Source: Pochonia chlamydosporia 170 (taxonomy: Eukaryota; Ascomycota; Sordariomycetes; Hypocreales; Clavicipitaceae). From it: a stretch of 64,000 nt of DNA. This document shows, piece after piece, positions 25,072-34,523 of the stretch; the stretch's first letter is position 1, and each line of letters starts with the position of its first letter. Under the pieces are notes generated by a model. It was given only the letters and a program-made list of their open reading frames with translations, made no database searches and was not told the DNA's origin. The stretch covers positions 2,542,001-2,606,000 of the forward strand of contig NC_035791.1 of NCBI RefSeq assembly GCF_001653235.2. The letters are read 5' to 3'. The position numbers and the translations under genes were made by a program.

Positions 25072-25636
25072 TGTACCATGACGGAAATACAACTGGAACG
25101 GAACTCTTTGGTTTTGACCACGAAAGGATAGTGCGTATGTTTGGTTTTTTTCTCTTTCTTGATTTATACTTTGAGTTTTTCTTTTTTTTCGGATTTGGCT
25201 TTAGGAGAATATGTGATGTGAGATGAGGAGATGAGATGCATGGCATGACGTACAGACTTGGCGTCTGTGTGCATTTCTTCAGGGATGATTTTTGGGGTGA
25301 AAGTGTGGGAGAGTAGATTTGATTTGATTTGAGATTCTGGATGGTTAGATTAATGAGAACTACGGCACTAACCTAAATCAATACATGGTACATGAGATAC
25401 TTATGTTGCACACTATGTGAAGAACGTGTTGATGATGGAGCAGTAAAAAGAAAACGTAAATGACCAGTTCAGCATTGGTGTTTAATAGCCAAAATCACGC
25501 TAGTACAAAATCCTACACGAACCAAGCTTCAAGTCTACCAAACGCCAAGAAGTCCACCATTAGTCCAACTGCGCCATAAAACACCACCCGTTCCCTCAGG
25601 TATTCGACCCTTCTAACCAGCAGGTCGATGACCGCC
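25072..25636. other. Convergent intergenic region
   Basis: 3' flanks of the surface-protein gene (+) and CEG1 (-). T-rich stretches near 25140-25200 fit a 3' UTR. No gene recognised. Confidence 0.5.
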
Positions 25637-26893
25637 CTATCGATCGCGACGTTCCTGGTTCGACCGTGCCTGCCTCGCCTTCCAACTATCTCTAATGGGG
25701 CCAGCATTTCTATACAAATCCTTCTCCGAGACACGGTCGTTGATGCTTTCCAGGACGCTATTGACCGTGCTCTTGTGATTGGCCTCGCTCTTGTCGTCCC
25801 TGAAGCGAAGCAATCGCCAGCGTCCTTGATCATCCTGATTACACTCGACGATACGATCGTTCAGAGGATCGTTCAACCCTTTTAGAGTCTCCCACTCCTC
25901 CTCCGTCAGGTACAAATTATCAAAGCGCTCGTACTTATCTGGTCCGCTATCTCCCATAAAGATCGTTAGCTCCGACTTTGGAACGCTGTCGTAATCAATG
26001 AATGGCTCAGTGATGCCCTCTTTTCTTTCCCATTCGTCGGGCTCAACCAGCGGGAATGTCAGCTTGAGTCGGAAATCGATGGTGTTTTCTTCCGGAGGCT
26101 TCCACTTCACAATATGAGGGTCCGTGCCGTGTTTGTACGCTGTATTGCGACATGTGAAAATCAATCCATCGTTGCCATGCTTTAGACTGGGAAGGACCTG
26201 CTTGAACATCATTTCGATTCCGTAGGCTAGCTGAAACGGCTTCATCTCCACGAAGAAGGGCTGGAATTTCAGCTCATCAGGATACTCTTTGAAGAGTTTC
26301 TTATATGGCAGGTACAATCGCTCCTTGAAATAGGCCAGTCTTTTGTCGAGGGTTCGGTCCATGAGCTTGTTTCCATCCATTACCAGGCAGTCAAACACAA
26401 GGAAGCGCGGCTCTTTCTTGCCGTTGGGGAGGGCGTCCCACACCAGCTCCCCGTCTACCAGGGTGGCCGTGTGGAAAGCCTGCGTATTGTTTTCCAGAGG
26501 AAAGTGTAGGTTCCTGTTGGTGAGGAACCAGTAGTCGTTTTTGCGGTCGATGAGGTAGTGCGCTTCGCCGCCTTCTTCGTCGGCAGTGGAGTAGAGCAAG
26601 TACCGAATGCCGTCCGACTTTTCGCAAACATAGTAGCTAGATTACCACAGTTAGCACGTGGATTCCTGTAAATTTTTGGTGAGATAAATGAATGGCCGGG
26701 GGCCGTACTCTTGCTTCTGCAGTTCGTCGAGATGCTGTCTCGCAAAACTGACAGGCTGAGCTCCCGGGAAGCCAGTCTGGTGTCTTCCTAGCAACTCTGC
26801 CACCTCTTTTCTCATGGTGTACAGCAGTGGCCCTGAAGCTTTGACGCCGGGCTCTGCTATCGACGGAATAGGCCCCTCGGTCGGTTGCTCCAT
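25637..26893 (-). CDS. CEG1: mRNA capping enzyme, guanylyltransferase subunit
   Basis: Transfers GMP from GTP to the 5' diphosphate end of nascent RNA polymerase II transcripts in the nucleus. Two exons (26893-26709, 26636-25637) join in phase to about 394 residues, the usual fungal Ceg1 length. The splice creates the active site: exon 1 ends in KQD and exon 2 opens YYVCEKSDGIRYLLYS, giving the nucleotidyl lysine K68 in the KxDG motif. Other nucleotidyltransferase motifs follow: VDGELVWD (about 123-130), FLVFDCLVMDG (about 141-151), GNDGLIFTC (about 217-225) and HIVKWKPP (about 237-244). The OB-fold part ends in GRWRLLRFRDDK. There is no triphosphatase domain, as expected in fungi where Cet1 is separate. 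The donor GTACGG is weak but needed for the active site. Confidence 0.95.
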
Positions 26894-27458
26894 GGTTTAC
26901 GGAGTCTCGTGGGGTCGGCGCAAAGAGTTGTAGTCGTGGCTGCAACGGACGGGACAGGTGTTAAAACCGCCAAGCTGGTCAGAGCGGGTGAATCAATTGC
27001 TTCGGTCGCGTAAGCAGGAGATAGTTAAAACACTGTTGCGAAATGCTCCATGGCGCTTCATAAAGATACGCCGTTGATAGGTAGCGGCACGCACAATGTC
27101 GAGGAGGAAAAGAGGTTTTGTTTGTCGTGGTCGCAACTGCGAACCCAGATGATCGGTGTTGGCGCGTGAGCTTATCGATAAGCGTGCACTGAAGTCGCAA
27201 AGCAACAAAGGTCAAGTATGCGGCATCTCAAAACATTTGAGCATATAGAACAGCCTGGGTCTACTGTCACATATACTACAACTGCACGCTCAATTTATAT
27301 TTTAAGTATTCATTGTATGTCGTAAATTTATATCTACAGGAAACGCTTTTTGCTACTTGCCCGAAAGAGTATTAAATGGGGATATGTTTGCGTGGGCCAG
27401 GCCACTCCTATTCCCCAGTGATGCAAATAGCGCTTTGATCATGCACGCACGAATATGG
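26894..27458. other. Intergenic between CEG1 and SNX41
   Basis: Upstream region of CEG1 and 3' flank of SNX41, both on the minus strand. No gene recognised. Confidence 0.5.
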
Positions 27459-29628
27459 CTAGTTTTCATCTATCTTCTCAACTTCAGCTCGAGCTTCTTC
27501 CCACTGTTGTTTGCTCTTCTTAGCCCATTCGATTTGACTTTTCGCGTATGCAAGCTGTAAGACGAAAAGTTAGCATCAGTTACCACTTGCACCCGAGCCA
27601 CAGATTTCTACGTACCATGTATCGTCTCAAATCATCTTCCTTGTCTTTCTGGAATCTCTTGAGATCTTTTAGCACGCTAGCACTCGCCTCCTTGACATCC
27701 TGCTCCGAGACCACTTGGGCTTGCTCGAGTTGACCAATCGATTCCCGCGTTTTGCCGATGGTGTCGGTGTACGCTCAGGGTCCACGTCGGCAACACCTTG
27801 AATTGCATGGCGCAGAGGGCCAAAGATCTTGTTCGTGATAGAATTACCGCTAGGCGCTTTCTTATGAGACGTACTAGCACTCCGCTCGGGAAGGCCCTGG
27901 CTGGCTGAAGGTGTCGATGGCGGGAAATCTCCATGCGTTGGGGGAAAGTCTGAGTCAATGGATTCGGTGTCATCTTGTCCCGTATCGCGTCTCGCTTGAG
28001 TGGACGGCTCTTTCAGACTAGCTGATCGCTTCGGCGGCGGCGACAATTGTTGACTGCTTGACAGATATTGTTCGATTCGTCTTGCTTCCGCCTCACTTTG
28101 TTCCAGCTGTTCCAACAGGCCCCTCTTCTTAGCTAGCTCTTCTGTTGTGAGATCCTGCTGGACTCTTTTGAGTACTCTGTATCTTAGCACACTCTTGACG
28201 ACGCCAGCAAACTGGGCATTCTCCCTCATTGGTTCAGCAAAGCTTGCACCGAGGGACCCAGCCAATTCCTCGGTGGCAATGTATGACAAGTCAGCAGCCT
28301 GACCGACTCGCTCAATTGCCGGGCCGAGGGAAGGAGCTTGTTCAGACAATGCAAACGCGTTGTAGCGCGAGCCCAGCTCGCAGAGATCTGCCGCAAGGGA
28401 TGAAAGATGTGAAAGAGTTCGGCGATTGACCTTCTCCATAGGTCCCATTAGAAGCTGCTCCAGCTCCTTGATGGAAGCCTCGTAGGAAATGAAGTAAGGG
28501 TCTAGATCCTGTTCGCTCTGCGTGGTGGAATCCGGCGGGAAACGGCCAATGACGTGTGTCCCCGTCTGTGGCACGGAGGGGTTGATGTCATATGTCGTTC
28601 CGGCAGTCGTCTTGAGCTTGGCTGAGCTGGAAGGGACTGGGAGGAAATTATGCGCTGGTGTCGGATTCGCGGTATCCAGCGGGGGAGCCTTGAGGATGGA
28701 TTTGGGGATGGAAGAAACGGGATGGGAATGGAGCACCTCGCTCTAGGGACAATGGTTAGTTAGATCATGGCCCTGTGTGAGGGTGTGGTGTCGGGAAGAT
28801 CTTACCCAGCTAGCATTGGGATCGAGAAACCTCCACCAGACGCCATCGTCTCGGATAGCGTCCATGCGGCGACAGCGGTTCAAGAAGACTGCCAACATTC
28901 GCTTTCGAAGGTCTATTATTTGCTGATCTTGCTTGGCACTGGTTGGTTTGGCAGCGTAATCGGCCATGGTGTGCTTCTCAGGAATTGGCGGGATAATGAG
29001 GGTGGGATGCAGCCGGGTGAGAGCATCTCTTAGCGACGCGAACTCGGAGTAACGTCGTCGAACTTCTAAATCCTGCTTTCCTTGTCAGTTGCAGTCTACT
29101 TAAGTATAGCATGCAATCAGCCAGTCGTACCCCGGTTCGGATGGTGTACACTATGTATCGACCACCACTTTCCAGACTCTTGCCAGCATCGGTGATTAGA
29201 ATTGGCATGTTGGGATTTTCATAGAGAATCTGCTCGATTCGGCTGGTATAGCCTCCAGGCTTTCGCTTTTGCACGGGCTCATCCTGAGGTGGTACATCGT
29301 GGTGACTCTCGCGGCGTGTTGCGACCGAGGCTTGGCTGAATACAGGCTCATCATCTTCGCTGCCTGATGTGGGTGTCCGGGGAGCGTCGAAAGAGCGATC
29401 TGACATGTGTCGGTAAGCGTGCAATCCAGATTGAAGGTTATGCTATGTGCACGAGTGCACGGCATGAGGGTTGCAAGAGCCGCGAAGCTACGATCGCAAT
29501 TAGGGACAAGCTGGGGTGTACTCACAGTCTCGAGAGGTTGGTGAGGTCGGATTTATGGAGGATGACGTCTGCGAGTCGCGGCGGTCGAAGCTGGTCCCGT
29601 AGGGATTGTTATCCTCGTCGTTCCACAT
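27459..29628 (-). CDS. SNX41: Sorting nexin Snx41 (PX domain), with apparent frameshift
   Basis: PX-BAR type sorting nexin of the Snx41/Atg20 family, which binds PI3P on endosomes and acts in retrieval of cargo and selective autophagy. Exons are 29628-29526, 29399-29131, 29072-28806, 28742-27616 and 27554-27459. The N-terminus MWNDEDNNPYGTSFDRRDSQ matches the family start. The PX domain covers roughly residues 70-205, with the lipid-binding RRYSEF at about 130-135. The rest is coiled-coil, BAR-like. Exon 4 breaks frame near 27766-27772: after DVDPERT the frame runs into unrelated residues and stops at 27669, while the next frame carries the expected DTIGKTRESIGQLEQAQVV and, after the last intron, LAYAKSQIEWAKKSKQQWEE. 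One missing base would restore phase through the whole gene (about 620 residues). As written, the product ends near residue 570 and lacks the C-terminal helices. Sequencing error or real mutation cannot be told apart here. Confidence 0.88.
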
Positions 29629-31061
29629 GTTGTCAATGCCGCCGAGCGTGATCTATGTTGAGGCAGCAAAATGAAAGCTGTATGGAAAGGCAGCAGGTGG
29701 TGCGATCAGCGAATGGGGAGAGGCTGCAAGCAGTATCGACAGTCTGGTGACGAGAAGCTCCCAGCAAGCAAGCAACCGGACCGGGTGTCGCGGGGGAGGT
29801 CTGGTCTGGTGGGTATTGCTTGGTCAAGTCAAGTCAAGTCTGGTCTGGTTGGAACTGGACTATGGCGCAGCGGTGGAGTGAGGCTGGCGGGTAAGAATGG
29901 AATCAAAGGTTGGTCGGTGCTTGGACAAGCAGTTGATTCTCTGCGGGCACAACAGGAGTCAGAGTCAATGTTTAGATTCAAGGTTGACCAAATAGACCAA
30001 GAGTCTGAGGGTGGAAGGAAACAGCGCTGCTTGAGGGAAGTGTGGGGTCGGCGATGTGCGCAGTGAGTTCCGGATCTGGGACGCCAGTAGCTGATATGGA
30101 CATGAACTAATAATTGACATGGAGAAAGAGACGACGTAATTTTGATGTTGAAGCTGAGGCGGCCGTGTTGCTGCGTCGCAGTGTCAGCTTGGCGCTAACA
30201 ACCTTGAGCTTTCCGGATGTCCTCAGTGCTTTAGGTACCAAGCGCCAGACAATAACCAACTCACAACCTTCAGCGGCATCAATGCACTGTGACGATGACG
30301 AAGATGATAAATTGATCAATTGATGTCCACGTCGCGCACCAACCACCAGCCACCAGCCACTAAAGGAGTCTTGTCGCATTGTCCAAGGGTCTGAAGTGCT
30401 CGCTTGTAGCGAATCAAGTATTCTCTAACAAATCGCAATGCACGACAGCGTACGGCGCGATATGCGCTACTTCAACATCGTGCAAACCCAGAATTGACCA
30501 TTGACGTCCTGCTCACTCCTGTGCCTGAAATCGAGGGTTTGCAGAACAACCACTCGCATGCACACCTTGGACTGCAATCACTTGTGCACTTTGAACCCAT
30601 CAATTACGCCCCGGGAAGAGTACATATTCCATCATCAGGGCGGTAGCATAAGGCAACCACAGTAACTTCTGAGACCTTCCCTGTACAGCCACGCGAGCCC
30701 ATCTGTCGAATCCAGTTTCTTTCTCCTTCGTCGCCAACTAGGCACCGACATCAATCTCGCACACCTACGTAATGCGACCATAGCTCTCATGTTTGTCCAC
30801 GTAATTCGGAGCCCGTACCCATCAATCCAAATGCAAATGGTATTTTGAACCAAGACGGCACTCGAATGTCGCCCGATTCTACTGTAACTCCTTACGTACA
30901 ATGTGGTTTGATGTTCTACCTCTAGATTCTAGACGTTGGACTCATCCCTCTTGCAGTTCCATCGAAATTACTCAATTGCGACGCCCAACTTTTCTCGGTA
31001 GCATCCTAGACCGCGGCAAATACTGTATACTCTCCGCACGAATTCCATGACCAGCTTCCAA
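29629..31061. other. Intergenic; nothing recognised
   Basis: Upstream region of SNX41 and 3' flank of the membrane-protein gene. It includes a GTCAA/GTCTGGT-rich stretch near 29820-29850. No supported gene. Confidence 0.45.
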
Positions 31062-32078
31062 CTAATTAGCAGTACCCTCTGCTGAATTAGGTGTTTGAGC
31101 CAAGGAGCTTGCCACGTTGCTAGGCGCCAAACTACCCCCGTCTACGTCCGTCTTAACTCCTAGGAAGCCCGTGTCAGTAAATGTAAAGAACCTCGAGAGC
31201 CAAAGCCAAGACATACCTGGCTGGCTATCAAGAGAGGAAGCTGGGCTTATTAATTCAAAGTCATCGCTGCGTACAGTTGCCGCAGTTGATCGAATGGATG
31301 CCACTTCAGCGCTACTCGTTTCGAGGCCACCCGTCTTCTTTCCCGCACGATGAGACTGCCTTTTGGCTTGACTTTTCTTCCTGACACTATGATTTGAGCC
31401 AGATTCTTGTCTGAACACACAGTGATCTTGTCGAATGCTCTTGGGGCTGGCTGGGCCTGAATCTGTGTGGATTGTCGATGCTCTTCCCAATGGAAGTTGG
31501 AGAATCTGATTCAGCCGTCGACGCCACCCTGGGGATTTCGAACGGATCGTATTTGCTGTAAACGTGTCTCTGGCGCACGAAGGAGGCCGCGAGGGTGCAG
31601 GATCTGAAGTCCCATCGTAGATAGGCTGCTGGTATGCTGCCGCTGGTTGTGTCGCAGAGGCTGTGAACGCCAACGGTACAAGAGGCACACCGTGATAGAT
31701 AACAGGATTCGTGTATGGCTGAGACCACACCTGTCTTAACCCAAGCGCTTGCTGGCCTGCCATGGCTGGTCGTACAACGAGCTGGTTTTGTGTGGTCGGC
31801 GTCCAGACTAACGGCGTGGCTGGTCGTCTATGACCATGGCTAGACACTCTGCTGTGCTTGGCAATATCTAGTCGTGAGGCTTGTCTATCCTTGTTCGCGA
31901 TACAGGCACGGCCTAAGCAGTACATGTAGACCAGTGAGAAGACGAGAAAAACAACAACCGAACTGAAGATGATGCCAAACTGCTCGGCAGCTGTCAGACA
32001 GTGCCAGCCGATGCAGCGTGCTTGGCGAGACTCATGTACGATGGGAGCCAGTACTCGAGGCGTCTTTGCGAAATACAT
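31062..32078 (-). CDS. Single-pass membrane protein of unknown function
   Basis: No named family recognised. The frame reads without interruption from the ATG at 32078 to the stop at 31062 (338 residues). The open frame upstream of 32078 has no ATG. A short N-terminal segment with cysteines (ARCIGWHCL) precedes one transmembrane helix at about residues 34-56. A long basic, Ser/Pro-rich, probably cytoplasmic tail follows, with HTDSGPASPKSIRQ and KKSQAKRQSHRAGKK. A likely 57-bp intron at 31216-31160 (donor GTATGT, branch TTACTGAC, acceptor CCTAG) is a multiple of three and stop-free. Splicing it would give 319 residues, and retention would add 19. The layout resembles fungal plasma-membrane or endomembrane proteins with one helix, but nothing in the sequence gives a function. 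Confidence 0.65.
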   Translation of the reverse strand: MYFAKTPRVLAPIVHESRQARCIGWHCLTAAEQFGIIFSSVVVFLVFSLVYMYCLGRACIANKDRQASRLDIAKHSRVSSHGHRRPATPLVWTPTTQNQLVVRPAMAGQQALGLRQVWSQPYTNPVIYHGVPLVPLAFTASATQPAAAYQQPIYDGTSDPAPSRPPSCARDTFTANTIRSKSPGWRRRLNQILQLPLGRASTIHTDSGPASPKSIRQDHCVFRQESGSNHSVRKKSQAKRQSHRAGKKTGGLETSSAEVASIRSTAATVRSDDFELISPASSLDSQPGMSWLWLSRFFTFTDTGFLGVKTDVDGGSLAPSNVASSLAQTPNSAEGTAN

Positions 32079-33269
32079 TGCTGCATTCCTATGTTGTACG
32101 AAGCGCAAGACTGAAACCGAAAAAAGAGCATTTGAGTCGATTTGTAGTGCCCCTGTCTGCGTTGAGTTGAATGGGCGATGAGTGCGTGCAAATGCTGGGC
32201 GTTGTGCAAGAGAGGGCCCAAATGATTCATCTCACGTTTGGTTCAAGTCTGCATGTGGTTGCGGCTGCTGAACGGACAGCTGGCAAGCACTTGATTCACA
32301 GCTTCTCATGGTACGGGGGTATTTTTCTTCATCCATGTCACAATAAATGCCAAGTTCATTGATCGTTGCTCGTAGAAGCACGCATTGGCCTCATATTAAC
32401 ATCGACCTCTCGGAGCAACTGATGAATTCACACGTGCGTGTTTGGAACATTGAATATTCTCCCTCTATAACGCATGCATCGAATGTACTATTTTTCCTTT
32501 GATGATTCCTTGTATGCATCTCACGTACCCATCAGGCGGGAAGGCTGGTATTGCACGGTTGCCCGATCCATCACTCGGTGGGATTGAGGCTCCTGAGACA
32601 CACCCAGTCATCCTGTATCAAGTTGGAGGACACGGCGATGGCTTTGTCTCATTCTTACTCAGATGCTTAGTGCCAAACAGGGCATAATTGCAATCACCAG
32701 ATGTTGTACTCCATGCTCCGTACTCCGTAGAACATGACATATGACATCGTTTCATAGAGACATTGACACCTTCACAACAAGTCCTGGGCGCTTGGCAGAG
32801 ACAAACCAGGTGTATCGGAGTATTCCAGCGAAAGAAGAACAGAGAAAAATCACACATGGAATTCTTCGTAGCCACACAGATGCCTATGTACTCTTGAACC
32901 GTTCAAAGTAGCTGAATCCCTTGGCGACTTGGTAACCCGTCCATTAACTAGCCTGATGCCACCTACCAAGCTGAAAGGCACCACTTTCTTTTGTGCGAGG
33001 TTGGTCATGGCCCACGGCCGTTCTTGTCTCGAAGTGTGACGAGCGTTTATTCTTGTACCACTGTGATATTTGAAAATGGTGCATCGGACTTCAACCGGAG
33101 ATATCTCTTCGACATCTTCACCGCTGGCTTGAGCCATGACTGGAACCCAAGGCGAAAACGTATTTAAAGGAGCCTTGCTTCGTTTCTGAAATATGTTCTC
33201 TTTCATAAAATATCACTTCCACGCACTCTCCCCAAGTTACAACGTTCGTCTTAGAGCTTACGACTCATC
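32079..33269. other. Divergent promoter region
   Basis: Lies between the membrane-protein gene (-) and the secreted six-cysteine protein gene (+). It contains a TACTCCGTA motif near 32720 and TATA-like sequence at 33161. The minus-strand open frame at 32850-33206 has no recognisable domain. Confidence 0.45.
33161..33168 (+). promoter_or_regulatory. TATA-like element of the six-cysteine protein gene
   Basis: TATTTAAA lies 109 bp upstream of the ATG at 33270. The spacing suits a TATA element of an inducible gene with a short leader. Consensus match only. Confidence 0.35.
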
Positions 33270-33773
33270 ATGCAACTCTCTGCCATTGTCACGGTCTTGT
33301 TTGCAGGAGCAGCTTCCGCTGCTTTGGTTATTGTGAGTGGAAGTCTCATGGGGCCTGGTTATATACCAAAACATGCTAACATAACCTTAGGGAAATCGTC
33401 AACCAAAGAGCGACAGAGACTGCACCAAGGATGTCAGTCACCCAGTTTATGATGGGGAATGTGTCGACATGACCAACGTCGGGTATGAAATCTAGTGTTT
33501 CCCAAGGGACCAAACACACAGCTAATTGGTACAAAACAGAGCCGTGAGGCTGTACAAAGAGGCAAACTGTAACGCATTTCGGTAAGTTCCCGTTTTGCCT
33601 TGAAGTGCGACGGCTCAAAGACACCAGTTGACCCGTTGACCAGCGATACGGAATGTGGGGGAAGTGGGATCGAAGTAAAGGGATCGAAGGGCTGCCACAG
33701 CAAGCAATCGTGGCATAATGCGGGCTCAGTTAGATGCTGGGTGCTCAGAGAAGATGAAAATGGAGGCCTGTGA
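33270..33773 (+). CDS. Small secreted six-cysteine protein (effector-like)
   Basis: Four small exons (33270-33332, 33391-33482, 33540-33581, 33644-33773) with GT-AG introns of 57-62 bp join in phase to 108 residues. No family recognised with certainty. Residues 1-17 are a signal peptide (MQLSAIVTVLFAGAASA). The mature part has exactly six cysteines, C32, C45, C62, C70, C83 and C97, with spacing x12, x16, x7, x12, x13, consistent with three disulfides. The motifs DVSHPVYDGEC, VRLYKEANC and GSKGCHSKQSWHNAGSVRC look structured, not random. Small size, secretion and cysteine content resemble secreted effectors or antimicrobial proteins of pathogenic fungi; the role is inference. No single exon exceeds 45 codons, so frame-based gene calls would miss it. 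The last intron's acceptor (33643) was preferred to one 62 bases further on because it keeps all six cysteines. Confidence 0.72.
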
Positions 33774-34523
33774 TGAGGTTCAATACTGAAGACCTACAGG
33801 TGTCTGGTTTGATCTAGATTCAACACCCAAGACCAAAGTTTGGATGGATGGTTGGGACATGGTTTGCCGGATTACTTGCCAATCCATTGTGTAGAAAGTT
33901 TAAGAAATGGATCTTGTCAAAAAGGCGTGAAACGAAGCATCTCGATAAGCTCTGTAGTTAGGATCATTGCAACCCCGTGGGCGACAATATGGCAACTGTT
34001 CCAGGATGTGGTCAGAGGAGTGATGAGATTTCGCTAGAAGCTGAGAATACACATGAAACGCTCATACAGTCGCAAACGGCATTAGGAGATTGTACAGATG
34101 TCTTACAGGAGCCAATTCATTTTTGTTGTCCCATTTTTCGCATAGGAGGCCAAGAGATGTCCAGAAAGTGAAGAAATCCAAGCGCAAGCTTGTCTCATTG
34201 TACCAAGATGGAGGTGAAGCTTGACATGAACAGGGGCCACCGCGCACGGACCACCGTCCTTTGCCTGCCACTACTTTGTGAGATTTCCAGTCTCGACACT
34301 CTAAATCTGGCGACAGACGATAAAATCCGCAACGCCATTTCCTTCTTGTAGCCAGCTATTGGCATCTCGGATACGAGTTTTCTGGCTATGATTGCTGACC
34401 ATTCCAGCTACTGATGGTTTGCGCATCTCATCCCTTTGAGGCGCAAAACTATCTGGCCAGAGACGCGTTCGTGTCCATCCTCTATCCTCACATTTTCCAA
34501 CATCCTCAGCAACTTCCGCCAAG
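33774..34523. other. Intergenic, upstream of CTR9
   Basis: 3' flank of the six-cysteine protein gene and promoter of CTR9. No supported gene. Confidence 0.5.

Noticed and set aside
32850..33206. Minus-strand frame of 118 codons
   Set aside because: No domain, and it overlaps the TATA-like element and promoter of the six-cysteine protein gene. A small gene cannot be fully excluded.
33711..33713. Alternative acceptor CCACAG near 33705 for the last exon of the six-cysteine protein
   Set aside because: In frame, but it would leave only four cysteines and a 124-bp intron; the acceptor at 33643 gives six cysteines and a typical 62-bp intron.
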